This document shows positions 23,724-33,167 of a stretch of DNA of 64,000 nt, piece by piece (position 1 is the first letter of the stretch; every line of letters starts with the position of its first letter). A model generated the notes under the pieces. That model was not told the DNA's origin and ran no database searches. It was given only the letters and a program-made list of their open reading frames with translations. The stretch is taken from assembly GCF_000374645.1 (NCBI RefSeq), contig NZ_KB894808.1, positions 85,006-149,005 on the forward strand, in the 5' to 3' direction. The position numbers were made by a program, and so were the translations under genes. This DNA is from Arhodomonas aquaeolei DSM 8974 (GTDB lineage: Bacteria > Pseudomonadota > Gammaproteobacteria > Nitrococcales > Nitrococcaceae).

Positions 23724-23963
23724 GTGTCAGAGGTCTCGCGACTGCGCTGGCGCTGCCGGCGCGGTACCAAGGAACTGGACTTTTTGCTGGAACGGTTCGT
23801 CAGCCGTCGCTACGACGCGCTCGACGAGGACGGGCGCCGGGCCTTCGAGCAGTTGCTCGATCAGGAGGACGATGCGCTGGCGGACTGGCTGCTGACCGGC
23901 GCGAGCGAGCCCACGGATGGGTCCCTCCGCGATATCGTCCGCCGCGTCCGCGACGGCGTTTGA
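23724..23963 (+). CDS. sdhE: FAD assembly factor SdhE
   Basis: Small helical protein needed for covalent flavinylation of SdhA (and FrdA). The 79 residues carry the defining RGxxE motif as RRGTKELD at about residues 12-19, followed by the family helix LERFVSRRYDALDEDGRRAFEQLLDQED and the WLLTG segment. Start is GTG, ten bases after the sdhB stop with GGCCGG upstream. Being the fifth gene of the operon ties its function to complex II. Confidence 0.94.
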   Translation: MSEVSRLRWRCRRGTKELDFLLERFVSRRYDALDEDGRRAFEQLLDQEDDALADWLLTGASEPTDGSLRDIVRRVRDGV

Positions 23964-24381
23964 GACGGCGCTGACCCGCTCCCTGTGGGTCAGCGCCGTA
24001 CTCACCGGTACCTACGGTGCCGGTCTCGTTCCCCTGTTTCTCCTGACGGACTGGTCCTGGACGGCGCGCGCAGTCTGGTTCGCCGTGCTCGGTGCGGGTC
24101 TTGCGCGAGGACTCTATCACCACGGGGTACCCGGTCGGGGGCGCGTGCCGCTGGCGTTGCGTCTGCCCGGCGAGGACCGGCTGGACCTGGTCGCCGCCGG
24201 CGGTATCCGGCGGGTGCGGCTGGTGGCGTCACACCGGGCCGGCCCGCTGCTCGTGGTGCACTGGGCCGCAGGGGTGCGGCGCGGCTGCTGCGTGCTTGGC
24301 CGCGACGGAGTCGCCGACTGGCGCGGCCTCTGCCGGGCGCTGCGCGCCGCGGAGGCGGCGGTCAGCGGTAGCCGGGCGTAA
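23917..24381 (+). CDS. ygfX: YgfX-like membrane protein
   Basis: Predicted YgfX/CptA-family protein; in Escherichia coli the gene also follows sdhE and its product has been described as an inner-membrane toxin-like or SdhE-linked factor. The 154 residues have two hydrophobic helices in the first 60 ([20 protein letters not shown] and [15 protein letters not shown]) and a cytoplasmic C-terminal half of beta character. Sequence similarity is loose and the call rests largely on position. The ATG overlaps sdhE by 47 bases; a later non-ATG start cannot be excluded. The 3' end overlaps convergent nadB by 20 bases. Confidence 0.65.
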   Translation: MGPSAISSAASATAFETALTRSLWVSAVLTGTYGAGLVPLFLLTDWSWTARAVWFAVLGAGLARGLYHHGVPGRGRVPLALRLPGEDRLDLVAAGGIRRVRLVASHRAGPLLVVHWAAGVRRGCCVLGRDGVADWRGLCRALRAAEAAVSGSRA

Positions 24382-25960
24382 GTACGGTGGGCGCCGGATC
24401 CGCGGAGGGTTCCGGGTGGTCCCGGGTGAAGTGCAGCCCCCGGCTCTCGCGCCGGGCGGTGGCGCTGCGCACGATCAGCTCGGCGACCACCGCCAGGTTG
24501 CGCAGCTCGATGAGATCCGGCGTGACCCGGAAATTGCGGTAGTACTCCGCGATCTCCCGGGCGAGGAGGTCGACGCGGTGGCGGGCCCGTTCCAGACGCT
24601 TGTCCGTGCGCACGATGCCGACGTAGTCCCACATGAACCGCCGGATCTCGTCCCAGTTGTGGCTGACCACGACCTGCTCGTCGGAGTCGGTCACCAGGCT
24701 CTCGTCCCACGGCGGCACCGCCGGCGCCCGGCCGCTCCGCGCGGCGCAGTCCGCCGGGATGACCTCGGCGGCGCTCATGCCGTAGACCAGGCATTCCAGC
24801 AGCGAGTTGCTGGCCAGGCGGTTGGCCCCGTGCAGCCCGGTGTAGCTGCACTCGCCGATGGCGTGGAGACCGGGCAGGTCGGTACGCCCGTGGCGGTCGA
24901 CCACGACCCCGCCGCAGGTGTAATGGGCGGCAGGAACCACCGGGATCGGCTCGCGGGTCATGTCGATGCCGAACTCCAGGCAGCGGGCGTGGATGGTGGG
25001 GAAGTGCCCGCGGATGAACGCCGCGTCCCGGTGGCTGATGTCCAGGTAGACGCAGTCCACGCCCAGGCGTTTCATCTCGTGGTCGATGGCCCGGGCAACC
25101 ACGTCCCGCGGCGCGAGCTCGGCGCGCTCGTCAAAGTGCGGCATGAATCGCTCGCCGTCGGGCAGGCGCAGGACAGCGCCCTCACCGCGCACGGCCTCGC
25201 TGATCAGGAACGACTTCGCCCGGGGATGATAGAGGCAGGTGGGATGGAACTGATTGAATTCCATGTTCGCGACCCGGCAGCCGGCGCGCCACGCCATGGC
25301 GATACCGTCGCCGGTTGCCCCATCCGGGTTGCTGGTATAGAGATAGACCTTGCTCGCGCCGCCGGTGGCGAGCACCACTGTATGCGCCGGCAGAGTACGC
25401 ACGCGCCCGCTCCGCCGGTCGAGCACATAGGCCCCGTGGCAGCGCGGCTCGCCGCCGGTGTGGCGCTCGGTGATCAGCTCCACCGCCATGGTGTGCTCGA
25501 GGACGGTGACGTTCTCCCGGGCGCGGACGGCGCCCTCCAGGGTCGTCTCCACCGCGCGCCCCGTGGCGTCCGCGGCGTGGACGATGCGGCGATGGCTGTG
25601 ACCGCCCTCGCGGTGGAGGTGGAGATCGGCGGCTTCGCCTTCGGCGCGGGAAAAGGGGACCTCGGCATCGACGAGCCAGCGGATGGCCGCCGGTGCGTGC
25701 TCGGCGACGAAGCGTGCGGTGGCCTCCTCGGTGAGCCCGGCGCCGGCGGTGAGCGTATCGCGGACATGGTCGTCCACCGAGTCGGCGGCGTCGAGCACCG
25801 CCGAGATCCCGCCCTGGGCGTAGAGGCTGGAGCCCTCGGTCAGCGGTCCCTTGGCGATCATGGCGATACGCAGTGCCGCGGGCAGACGCAGGGCGAGGGT
25901 GAGGCCGGCGACGCCGGTGCCGACGATGAGGACGTCATAGGGCGCGGTGGTATCGGTCAT
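24362..25960 (-). CDS. nadB: L-aspartate oxidase
   Basis: First step of de novo NAD synthesis: FAD-dependent oxidation of aspartate to iminoaspartate. The 532 residues begin with [17 protein letters not shown] (FAD-binding). They contain [43 protein letters not shown] and [20 protein letters not shown], the NadB versions of motifs shared with SdhA. The active-site Arg lies in the RSGRAP to [14 protein letters not shown] region of the C-terminal part. It diverges from rpoE, as in Escherichia coli, and converges with ygfX. No nadA or nadC is in the window. Confidence 0.97.
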   Translation of the reverse strand: MTDTTAPYDVLIVGTGVAGLTLALRLPAALRIAMIAKGPLTEGSSLYAQGGISAVLDAADSVDDHVRDTLTAGAGLTEEATARFVAEHAPAAIRWLVDAEVPFSRAEGEAADLHLHREGGHSHRRIVHAADATGRAVETTLEGAVRARENVTVLEHTMAVELITERHTGGEPRCHGAYVLDRRSGRVRTLPAHTVVLATGGASKVYLYTSNPDGATGDGIAMAWRAGCRVANMEFNQFHPTCLYHPRAKSFLISEAVRGEGAVLRLPDGERFMPHFDERAELAPRDVVARAIDHEMKRLGVDCVYLDISHRDAAFIRGHFPTIHARCLEFGIDMTREPIPVVPAAHYTCGGVVVDRHGRTDLPGLHAIGECSYTGLHGANRLASNSLLECLVYGMSAAEVIPADCAARSGRAPAVPPWDESLVTDSDEQVVVSHNWDEIRRFMWDYVGIVRTDKRLERARHRVDLLAREIAEYYRNFRVTPDLIELRNLAVVAELIVRSATARRESRGLHFTRDHPEPSADPAPTVLTPGYR

Positions 25961-26112
25961 CGAGTTGCACCTGTTCTCGGCTATCGGCTACGCTCACGAC
26001 GCCATCCGGATCACGACCGTCCGAGGCGCCCGCGCGGGCCCGAAGAGCCTAGCACGGCAGGGGCGCCGGCTGCTGTGTGGCGGGGGCGTTCCACTACCGC
26101 GACGAAGCACAC

Positions 26113-26140
26113 GAACTATCCATGACGCGTATTGTCTACC
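26113..26140 (+). promoter_or_regulatory. Candidate sigma-E (RpoE) autoregulatory promoter
   Basis: GAACTA (26113-26118) and TCTACC (26135-26140) are separated by 16 bases, close to the sigma-E/AlgU consensus GAACTT-N16-TCTGA. The site is about 44 bases before the rpoE ATG, where autoregulated promoters of this operon normally lie. Confidence 0.55.
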
Positions 26141-26183
26141 GCACTGAGCAATGGCCGGCGTCACGTCCCGAGGGTCGCCGTTA

Positions 26184-26783
26184 ATGGCAGACTCGGAATC
26201 GGACGCGGCGCTGGTCGAGCGGGTCAAGGCCGGCGACAAGCAGGCCTTCAACGTGCTGGTGCTCAAGTACCAGCACAAGCTGATCAAGCTGATCTCGCGG
26301 TATGTGCATGACCAGTCCGAGGCAATGGATGTGGCGCAGGAGGCCTTCATCAAGGCCTATCGTGCGTTGCCGCGCTTTCGTGGCGACAGCAGCTTCTATA
26401 CCTGGCTTTACCGCATCGGCATCAACACGGCCAAGAATCATCTCGTCGCCATGGGGCGCAGGCCGCCGGACAGCGACGTGGACGTGCAGGACGCCGAGCG
26501 GTTTGATGTGGATTCCTCGCTCAAGGATCAGGAGTCCCCGGAGGCGCTGGCCCGCAGGGACGAGATCCAGCAGACAGTGCTCGACGCGATCGAGGCGCTG
26601 CCTGAAGACCTGCGTACGGCGGTGACCCTGCGGGAGTTCGAGGGTCTGACTTACGAGGAGATCGCGCAGGCGATGGACTGCCCGATCGGGACCGTGCGCT
26701 CGCGGATCTTCCGCGCACGGGAGGCAATAGACCGGCGGCTCAAGCCGCTGCTGTCGGAGGCGACGGGTGACGGGTATGAGTGA
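26184..26783 (+). CDS. rpoE: RNA polymerase sigma factor RpoE (AlgU-like)
   Basis: ECF sigma factor for the envelope-stress response. The 199 residues contain region 2 (LVERVKAGDKQAFNVLVLKYQHK, then AMDVAQEAFIKAYRALPRFRG and FYTWLYRIGINTAKNHL) and region 4 (IEALPEDLRTAVTLREFEGLTYEEIAQAMDCPIGTVRSRIFRARE), both near the RpoE/AlgU consensus. The ATG at 26184 matches homologue starts and has GAGG upstream; an ATG 33 bases earlier lacks one. The stop overlaps rseA (ATGAGTGA), the usual coupling between sigma and anti-sigma factors. Confidence 0.97.
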   Translation: MADSESDAALVERVKAGDKQAFNVLVLKYQHKLIKLISRYVHDQSEAMDVAQEAFIKAYRALPRFRGDSSFYTWLYRIGINTAKNHLVAMGRRPPDSDVDVQDAERFDVDSSLKDQESPEALARRDEIQQTVLDAIEALPEDLRTAVTLREFEGLTYEEIAQAMDCPIGTVRSRIFRAREAIDRRLKPLLSEATGDGYE

Positions 26784-27414
26784 ACACGTGAACGAACAGC
26801 TCTCGGCGCTGGCCGATGACGAGCTGCCCGGCGAGGAGATGCCCCTACTGCTGCGGCGCCTCGGCCGGGATCCGGAGCTCGTGGATCGCCTGGGCCGTTA
26901 CTACACCACGAGGGCCGCCGTGCACGGCGATCTCGGACTGGCGGCGGACGGGGCCTTCGCGGACCGGGTTGCCGCGGCGCTGGACGCCGAGCCCGCACTG
27001 GATCCGGCGGAGGCCGAGGCCCCGGTCCATCCCGAGCCCGCCGCGCACCGGCGCCGCGTGCTGCGCTTCGCCCGTCCGGTGGCGGGAGCGGCGATCGCCG
27101 CCTCCGTTGCCGTGCTCGCCGTCGGTCTCTGGCCGTCGGGTCCGGGGGAGCGCGGCAACGGCCCGGCGGCAACGGCGGTGACCGCCAGTGCGCCCTCCGC
27201 GGGCGGCGGCAACGGCCTCGCCGAAAGGGTCTCCGTGGACGAGGGTCCGGCGACCGCCGACTCCGTTGAGCGTGTCACCTGGCAGGGGCTCGATCCCACC
27301 GTACAGCGCCGGCTCAACGGTTATCTGGTCAATCATTCCGGTAATGCCGTCGGCGCCGGGGCCGGCGGTATGCTGAACTACGCACGCATCGCCGGGCATG
27401 CGCGTGCCGAATAG
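26776..27414 (+). CDS. rseA: Anti-sigma-E factor RseA (MucA-like)
   Basis: Inner-membrane protein that holds RpoE inactive until cleaved by regulated proteolysis. The 212 residues open with the anti-sigma block HVNEQLSALADDELPGEE and DRLGRYYTTRAAVHGD (residues about 4-60). After a Pro/Glu/Ala-rich linker comes a single transmembrane helix at about 98-118 (GAAIAASVAVLAVGLW). The periplasmic part ends with VNHSGNAVGAGAGGMLNYARIAGHA, a region conserved in MucA-type proteins. A GTG nine bases upstream is an alternative start. It overlaps rpoE and rseB. Confidence 0.92.
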   Translation: MSEHVNEQLSALADDELPGEEMPLLLRRLGRDPELVDRLGRYYTTRAAVHGDLGLAADGAFADRVAAALDAEPALDPAEAEAPVHPEPAAHRRRVLRFARPVAGAAIAASVAVLAVGLWPSGPGERGNGPAATAVTASAPSAGGGNGLAERVSVDEGPATADSVERVTWQGLDPTVQRRLNGYLVNHSGNAVGAGAGGMLNYARIAGHARAE

Positions 27415-28417
27415 CGGGGCACGACGCTGGCTTGGTGCGGTGCTGGTGGTGGTCGCGGCGGTCACCGCACAGGCCGCCGCGGCGGATGCGCGCAGTGCCC
27501 ACCAGTGGCTGCAGCGCATGGTCTCGGCGATGCAGGAGACCGATTACACCGGGGTGTTCGTCTACCGTCAGGGGGCATCCACGCCGGAGTCGATGCGCAT
27601 CGTGCACCGTGGCGGTGAGGCCGCCGACGAGGTGGAGGAACGGCTCCACTCCCTCGACGGCGTCGCCCGGGAGATCATCCGCGACGGCAACCGCGTGACC
27701 TGCATCCTCCCCGACAGCCGCAGTGTGATGGTGGATCACCGCCAGGTGCGTAACCCGCTCACCAGCGTGCTGCCGGCGGATACCGACTCCATCGGCCGTT
27801 ACTACCGTCTGGATACCGGCGGTGTGACCCGGGTCGCCGGGCGCGAGGCCCAGCGCATCCGCATCGAGGCCGCCGACGACTACCGTTACGGCTACCGTTT
27901 CTGGATCGACACCGGCACCGGCGTGATGTTGCGGGCGGACCTGGTCCACGGCGACGACACCCTGGAACAGGTGGTGTTCACCGAGATCCAGTTCCCCGAC
28001 GATATCCCCGACAAGCTCCTCGAGCCCCACCTCAGCGGTCGGGATTTCACCTGGTACAAGGCCGATCCTGACGGCGAAGAGCACGACGGGCAGAAGAAGG
28101 TATTCGAGCCGGACTGGCACCTCGGCTTCATCCCGGGCGGCTTTGCCCTGCGGCTGAGCGAGCGCCGGCATATGCCCACGGGGATCGAGGGGCCGGTGGA
28201 GCACCGGATGTACTCCGACGGCCTCGCCGCCGTGTCCGTGTACGTCAGTCATCTCGACAGCAAGCTGCCGCGGTTCGAGGGGCTCTCGCGGATGGGGGCG
28301 TTCAGCGCCTTCGGCCGCGTGAGTGACGAGCGGCAGGTCGTGGTGGTCGGCGAGGTCCCGCCCAGGGCGGTCATGGAGATCGCCCGTTCGTTCGCGCCGG
28401 GTGCGCCGTCGAAGTGA
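27398..28417 (+). CDS. rseB: Periplasmic regulator RseB (MucB-like)
   Basis: Periplasmic protein that binds RseA, shields it from DegS and senses mislocalised lipopolysaccharide or lipoprotein. The 339 residues have a signal peptide ending near AQAAAADA, the lipoprotein-like N-domain (HQWLQRMVSAMQETDYTGVFVY, MRIVHRGG, REIIRDGNRVTCILPD) and a C-domain with AVSVYVSHLD and FSAFGRVSDERQVVVVGEVPP. The start lies 17 bases inside the end of rseA. Cotranscribed with rpoE and rseA. Confidence 0.95.
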   Translation: MRVPNSGARRWLGAVLVVVAAVTAQAAAADARSAHQWLQRMVSAMQETDYTGVFVYRQGASTPESMRIVHRGGEAADEVEERLHSLDGVAREIIRDGNRVTCILPDSRSVMVDHRQVRNPLTSVLPADTDSIGRYYRLDTGGVTRVAGREAQRIRIEAADDYRYGYRFWIDTGTGVMLRADLVHGDDTLEQVVFTEIQFPDDIPDKLLEPHLSGRDFTWYKADPDGEEHDGQKKVFEPDWHLGFIPGGFALRLSERRHMPTGIEGPVEHRMYSDGLAAVSVYVSHLDSKLPRFEGLSRMGAFSAFGRVSDERQVVVVGEVPPRAVMEIARSFAPGAPSK

Positions 28418-28890
28418 TCCGCGAGCCCGTGCGCGTCGTCGCGGTGGAGCCGGGGGCGATCCGCGTGCGCGGCGAGCCCGGCGCGGTCTGCCACGGCTGC
28501 GCGGCCCACGGCGGTTGTGGCGTGAGAAGCCTGGCAACCTATCTGGCCGGACGCACCCGCGCACTGCGTATCGCCACGCGACGCCCCACGGAAGTGGGCG
28601 AACGCCTGATGATCGGCGTCGAGGAGGGCGCACTGGTGGGCGCCTCCGTGGCGGCCTATCTGGTACCCTTGGTGCTCATGATTGCTGCGGCCATCGCCGG
28701 CCGGACCGCCGCCCTCGGACTGGAGCTGCCCGCGGACGCCGGTGCGCTGGCGGGTATGGCCAGTGCGCTGGGACTGTGGTGGTGGCTGGGGCCGCTGACC
28801 CGCATGCCGATACCCGGTATCCGGCTGCTCGGCGAGGCGCCGTCGCCCGATGCCGAAACCGCCCGCGGGGGCACCGTCGAGGGAGTCTGA
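28414..28890 (+). CDS. rseC: SoxR-reducing system / RseC family protein
   Basis: Inner-membrane protein of the rpoE operon, implicated in reducing SoxR and, more loosely, in sigma-E control. The 158 residues have an N-terminal domain with the Cys cluster VCHGCAAHGGCG (three cysteines rather than the four of the Escherichia coli protein), then two transmembrane helices at about 73-93 and 104-122, and a short acidic tail. Start is GTG overlapping the rseB stop by four bases. Confidence 0.9.
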   Translation: MIREPVRVVAVEPGAIRVRGEPGAVCHGCAAHGGCGVRSLATYLAGRTRALRIATRRPTEVGERLMIGVEEGALVGASVAAYLVPLVLMIAAAIAGRTAALGLELPADAGALAGMASALGLWWWLGPLTRMPIPGIRLLGEAPSPDAETARGGTVEGV

Positions 28891-28894
28891 GCCG

Positions 28895-30307
28895 ATGAAT
28901 CGAAGCCTCGCCCGCATCGCCGCCATGCTCCTCGTGCTGGCGGCGCTGCCGGTCCTCGCCGCGACCCGCGCGAATCTCCCGGATTTCACCGGGCTGGTGC
29001 GCGAGAACAGTCCCGCGGTGGTGAACATCAGCACCAAGCGCACGGTACAGGCCGGCCCGGACGCTGACTCCGGACTGCCGGAACTGCCCGAGGACCATCC
29101 TTTCCACGATTTCTTCGACCGTTTCCGCGACGGCGAGGAGCCCCCGACTTTCGAGACGGACTCGCTGGGTTCCGGCTTCATCATCGATGCCGACGGCTAC
29201 ATACTGACCAACCACCATGTGGTCAAGGACGCCACCGAGATCGTGGTGCGCCTGCCGGATCGTCGCGAGTTCGATGCGGAGGTGGTGGGCGCCGACCCGC
29301 GCAGCGACCTCGCGCTGATCGCCATCGATGCCTCGGGCCTGCCCACAGTGACCATCGGGCGTTCCTCGAAGCTCCAGGTCGGGGAGTGGGTGCTTGCCAT
29401 TGGCTCGCCGTTCGGCTTCGATCACTCGGTGACCGCAGGGATCGTCAGCGCCCTGGGCAGAAACCTGCCCCAGGAGAACTACGTCCCCTTCATCCAGACG
29501 GACGTGGCCATCAACCCGGGCAACTCCGGGGGGCCGCTGTTCAACCTCGACGGTGAGGTGGTCGGGATCAACTCCCACATCTACAGCCGTACCGGCGGCT
29601 TCATGGGCGTGTCGTTCGCGATACCCATCGAGCTGGCCATGGATGTGGCCCGCCAGCTCCGCGAGGAGGGTCACGTGGCCCGCGGCTGGCTCGGGGTCAT
29701 GATCCAGGATGTCACCCGCGACCTCGCGGAGTCCTTCGGCATGCGCCGTCCCCGCGGGGCGCTGGTCTCCCAGATCCTCGAGGATAGCCCGGCGGCGGAC
29801 TCGCCGCTGCGCGTGGGAGACGTGATCGTGCGCTTCGACGGCCACGATGTACCGACCTCCGGTGCGCTTCCGGCCATCGTCGGCCGTACCCCGGTGGGGG
29901 AGCAGGTGCCGGTGGAGATCATCCGCGAGGGCGAGCGGCGGACGGTACAGGTGCGTGTCGGTGAGCTTCCGGAGGACCTCACCGCCCGTGGCCCGGTACC
30001 GGCGCCGGAGGGCAGGATCGACCGTCTGGGGCTGGTGGTCGCGCCCCTCGACGACGGCGCCCGCGAGGCCCTCGGTCTGGCCGGTGACGCCGACGGGGTG
30101 ATGGTGGAGCGGGTCACGGCCGGACCGGCCCGAGAGGCAGGCGTGCGCCGCGGCGATGTCATTACCCGACTCGACCGCAAGGCGATCGATTCGCCGGCGG
30201 CGCTGCGCGACGCGGTGGCCGCGCTGGAGCCGGGGCGCAGCGTCGCCGTGCTCGTGCGCCGGGAGGATGGTCCGCGTTTCCTCGCCCTGCGGTTGCCCGG
30301 GCAGTGA
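28895..30307 (+). CDS. mucD: Periplasmic serine protease MucD (DegP/HtrA family)
   Basis: Envelope quality-control protease. The 470 residues have a signal peptide (RIAAMLLVLAALPVLAATRA) and a trypsin-like domain with the triad in ILTNHHVV (His), DPRSDLALI (Asp) and NPGNSGGPL (Ser). Two PDZ domains follow, at about 260-350 (RGWLGVMIQDV) and 370-465 (LGLVVAPLDD, then VMVERV). The ATG at 28895 gives a proper signal peptide; the upstream frame overlaps rseC. In Pseudomonas, MucD also limits alginate and sigma-E activation. lepA follows after 142 bases. Confidence 0.95.
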   Translation: MNRSLARIAAMLLVLAALPVLAATRANLPDFTGLVRENSPAVVNISTKRTVQAGPDADSGLPELPEDHPFHDFFDRFRDGEEPPTFETDSLGSGFIIDADGYILTNHHVVKDATEIVVRLPDRREFDAEVVGADPRSDLALIAIDASGLPTVTIGRSSKLQVGEWVLAIGSPFGFDHSVTAGIVSALGRNLPQENYVPFIQTDVAINPGNSGGPLFNLDGEVVGINSHIYSRTGGFMGVSFAIPIELAMDVARQLREEGHVARGWLGVMIQDVTRDLAESFGMRRPRGALVSQILEDSPAADSPLRVGDVIVRFDGHDVPTSGALPAIVGRTPVGEQVPVEIIREGERRTVQVRVGELPEDLTARGPVPAPEGRIDRLGLVVAPLDDGAREALGLAGDADGVMVERVTAGPAREAGVRRGDVITRLDRKAIDSPAALRDAVAALEPGRSVAVLVRREDGPRFLALRLPGQ

Positions 30308-30449
30308 CGGGCATTTGAGCCCGCCGCCGGAAAGCCGTATCGTTCGCGTCTCGAAACCCGTGCCCCGAGGCGTTACCGCGGCGCACCGGCGGGGTGTGCC
30401 GCGGTAATGCGTTGGCGCCACTGCAGTGCGTTCGCTTTTCGGAGACCCT

Positions 30450-32261
30450 ATGGCGTCCCAGTCGATGGACCGGATCCGCAACTTTTCCATCATCGCGCAT
30501 ATCGACCATGGCAAATCGACACTTGCCGACCGTCTGATCGAGCGTTCCGGCTCGCTGACGTCCCGTGAGATGGCGGCCCAGGTCCTGGATTCCATGGACC
30601 TGGAGCGCGAGCGCGGCATCACCATCAAGGCCCAGAGCGTTTCGCTGGAGTACAAGGCCCGAGACGGCAACGTCTATCAGCTCAACTTCATCGACACCCC
30701 CGGCCACGTGGACTTCTCCTACGAGGTCAGCCGTTCGCTGTATGCCTGCGAGGGCGCGCTGCTGCTGGTGGACGCCTCCCAGGGGGTCGAGGCCCAGAGC
30801 GTGGCCAACTGCTACACCGCGGTGGATCAGGGCCTCGAGGTCCTGCCGGTGCTCAACAAGATCGACCTGCCGTCGGCCGAGCCCGACCGGGTGATCCACC
30901 AGATCGAGGAGATCATCGGCCTGGACGGCACGGACGTGCTCGGCATATCCGCGAAGACGGGCGAGGGCGTCGACGACCTCATGGAGGCGCTGATCGCGCG
31001 GGTGCCGGCCCCCAAGGGCGACCCGGATGCGCCGCTCAAGGCGCTGATCATCGACTCCTGGTTCGACAATTACCTCGGTGTCGTCTGCCTGGTGCGCGTG
31101 TTCGACGGCGAGCTCCGGCGCGGCGAGCGCATCCGGGTGATGTCCACCGGCCGCGAGTTCCAGGTGGACGACCTGGGGATCTTCACGCCCAAGCGCACGC
31201 CCTGGGAGTCGATCAGCGCCGGGCGCGTGGGCTTCGTGGTGGCGGGCATCAAGGACATCGACGGCGCGCCGGTGGGTGATACCATGACCAGCGCCCGGAC
31301 GCCCTGCGACAGTCCGGTGCCGGGCTTCAAGGTGGTCCAGCCGCGGGTCTTCGCCGGCGTGTTCCCGGTCAACGCGGACGACTACGAGGCCTTCCGCGAT
31401 GCCCTCGGCAAGCTCCGCCTCAACGACGCCTCGCTGTCCTACGAGCCCGAGACCTCCCAGGCGCTGGGTTTCGGTTTCCGCTGCGGCTTCCTCGGCATGC
31501 TCCACATGGAGATCATCCAGGAGCGTCTGGAGCGTGAGTACGGCCTGGAGCTGATCACCACCGCGCCCACCGTGGTGCACGAGGTGGTCACCCGCGAGGG
31601 CGAGACGATACAGGTGCACAACCCCTCTCAGCTGCCGGCGGTGGGGGACATCGAGGAGATCCGCGAGCCGATCATCCATGCCAACATCCTCGTGCCCCAG
31701 GAGCACGTGGGGCCGGTGATCAAGCTCTGCGAGGAGAAGCGCGGCACCCAGAAGGATATGCAGTACGTGGGCAACCAGATCTCGCTGGACTACGAGATGC
31801 CCATGGCCGAGGTGGTGCTCGATTTCTTCGATCGGCTGAAGTCCGCGAGCCGCGGCTTCGCCTCATTCGACTACGAGTTCCGCCGGTTCGAGGCGGCGCC
31901 GCTGGTCAAGCTCGACGTCCTGGTTAACGGTGACCGGGTGGATGCACTGTCCACCATCGTCCACCGCGACCACGCCCATCCGCGCGGGCGCGAGCTCACC
32001 GAGCGGCTCAAGGAGATCATCCCGCGGCAGATGTTCGAGGTCGCCATCCAGGCGGCGGTGGGCTCGAAGATCATCGCCCGCTCCACGGTCAAGGCGATGC
32101 GCAAGAACGTCACCGCCAAGTGCTACGGCGGTGATATCACCCGCAAGCGCAAGCTGCTGGAGAAGCAGAAGGCCGGCAAGAAGCGGATGAAGCAGGTGGG
32201 CAAGGTCGAGATCCCCCAGGACGCGTTCCTCGCCGTCCTGCAGGTGGACAAGAACAACTAG
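30450..32261 (+). CDS. lepA: Elongation factor 4 (LepA)
   Basis: Ribosome-associated GTPase, also called EF4, that affects initiation and translation under ionic stress. The 603 residues contain the G1 loop [34 protein letters not shown], domain II, and the LepA-specific C-terminal domain ending in [23 protein letters not shown]. The G' insertion of EF-G is absent. The ATG at 30450 has GGAG five bases upstream. lepB follows 29 bases later, the conserved lepA-lepB pairing. Salt-stress relevance suits a presumed halophile, but that is inference. Confidence 0.98.
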   Translation: MASQSMDRIRNFSIIAHIDHGKSTLADRLIERSGSLTSREMAAQVLDSMDLERERGITIKAQSVSLEYKARDGNVYQLNFIDTPGHVDFSYEVSRSLYACEGALLLVDASQGVEAQSVANCYTAVDQGLEVLPVLNKIDLPSAEPDRVIHQIEEIIGLDGTDVLGISAKTGEGVDDLMEALIARVPAPKGDPDAPLKALIIDSWFDNYLGVVCLVRVFDGELRRGERIRVMSTGREFQVDDLGIFTPKRTPWESISAGRVGFVVAGIKDIDGAPVGDTMTSARTPCDSPVPGFKVVQPRVFAGVFPVNADDYEAFRDALGKLRLNDASLSYEPETSQALGFGFRCGFLGMLHMEIIQERLEREYGLELITTAPTVVHEVVTREGETIQVHNPSQLPAVGDIEEIREPIIHANILVPQEHVGPVIKLCEEKRGTQKDMQYVGNQISLDYEMPMAEVVLDFFDRLKSASRGFASFDYEFRRFEAAPLVKLDVLVNGDRVDALSTIVHRDHAHPRGRELTERLKEIIPRQMFEVAIQAAVGSKIIARSTVKAMRKNVTAKCYGGDITRKRKLLEKQKAGKKRMKQVGKVEIPQDAFLAVLQVDKNN

Positions 32262-32290
32262 GCAGGGGGCGCACGGCGCGTAAATCGGGT

Positions 32291-33052
32291 ATGTGGGATT
32301 TCGAGGCGCTTCTCGTTGCGGTGACGCTGGTCACCGGGGTGATCTGGCTGTGGGACCGGCTGGTGCGGCGTCCCCGCCGTGTGGCAGAGCAGCGGAGCAA
32401 GGACTCCGATCCCTGGTTCATCGACCTGCCGCGATCGCTCTTTCCGGTGATCCTGGCGGTGCTGGTGATCCGCTCGTTCATGGTCGAGCCCTTCCGTATC
32501 CCCTCCGGGTCGATGATCCCCACGCTGCTGCCGGGTGACTTCATCCTGGTCAACAAGTTCGCCTACGGGCTGCGCCTGCCGGTGCTGCACGACAAGTTCC
32601 TGGACGTCGGCGAGCCGGATCGGGGCGACGTCATGGTGTTCCGCTACCCGAAGGACCCGTCGCAGGACTACATCAAGCGGGTCGTGGGTCTGCCCGGCGA
32701 CACCATCCGCTACGAGAACAAGCACGTCTATATCAACGGCAAACTCATGGACCAGCAGACCCTCGGTGACTACCGGGGCGACCCGCTGGTCTCGCTTCGC
32801 CGCGAGGACCTCATGGACGTCAACCACCAGCTGCTGGTCCACGAGACGGCCCCCGCGCGCGGGTTCACCTACCAGGTTCCCGACGGCACGTACTTCATGA
32901 TGGGCGACAACCGCGACCGCAGCAGCGACAGTCGTTACTGGGGGCCGGTACCGGAGCGGAACATCGTCGGCCGGGCCTTCCTGATCTGGATGAGCTGGGA
33001 CATGGAGAACGGCGGTCTGCACTGGGGCCGGATCGGCGATATCATTCACTAG
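32291..33052 (+). CDS. lepB: Signal peptidase I
   Basis: Cleaves signal peptides of Sec and Tat substrates on the periplasmic face of the inner membrane. The 253 residues have two N-terminal transmembrane helices (about 5-21 and 49-65), then RIPSGSMIPTLLPGDF with catalytic Ser74, and DYIKRVVGLPGD with the general-base Lys129. GDNRDRSSDSRYWGPVP is the C-terminal box E. It lies between lepA and rnc, as in many gammaproteobacteria. Confidence 0.97.
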   Translation: MWDFEALLVAVTLVTGVIWLWDRLVRRPRRVAEQRSKDSDPWFIDLPRSLFPVILAVLVIRSFMVEPFRIPSGSMIPTLLPGDFILVNKFAYGLRLPVLHDKFLDVGEPDRGDVMVFRYPKDPSQDYIKRVVGLPGDTIRYENKHVYINGKLMDQQTLGDYRGDPLVSLRREDLMDVNHQLLVHETAPARGFTYQVPDGTYFMMGDNRDRSSDSRYWGPVPERNIVGRAFLIWMSWDMENGGLHWGRIGDIIH

Positions 33053-33167
33053 GGATCTGTGCGACAGGGTAGTTTGCGGAGGCCCGCTGCGGGGTTTCGT
33101 GCGCGTTCCCCTGCGGCGGTTCCGGAGCAACTGTTAGGGATGGGGACAACGGCTCGTGGAGGGCATC

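Noticed and set aside
30308..30323. CGGGC-ATTTGA-GCCCG after mucD as a terminator.
   Set aside because: Only five base pairs and no U-tract, so it is too weak to support.
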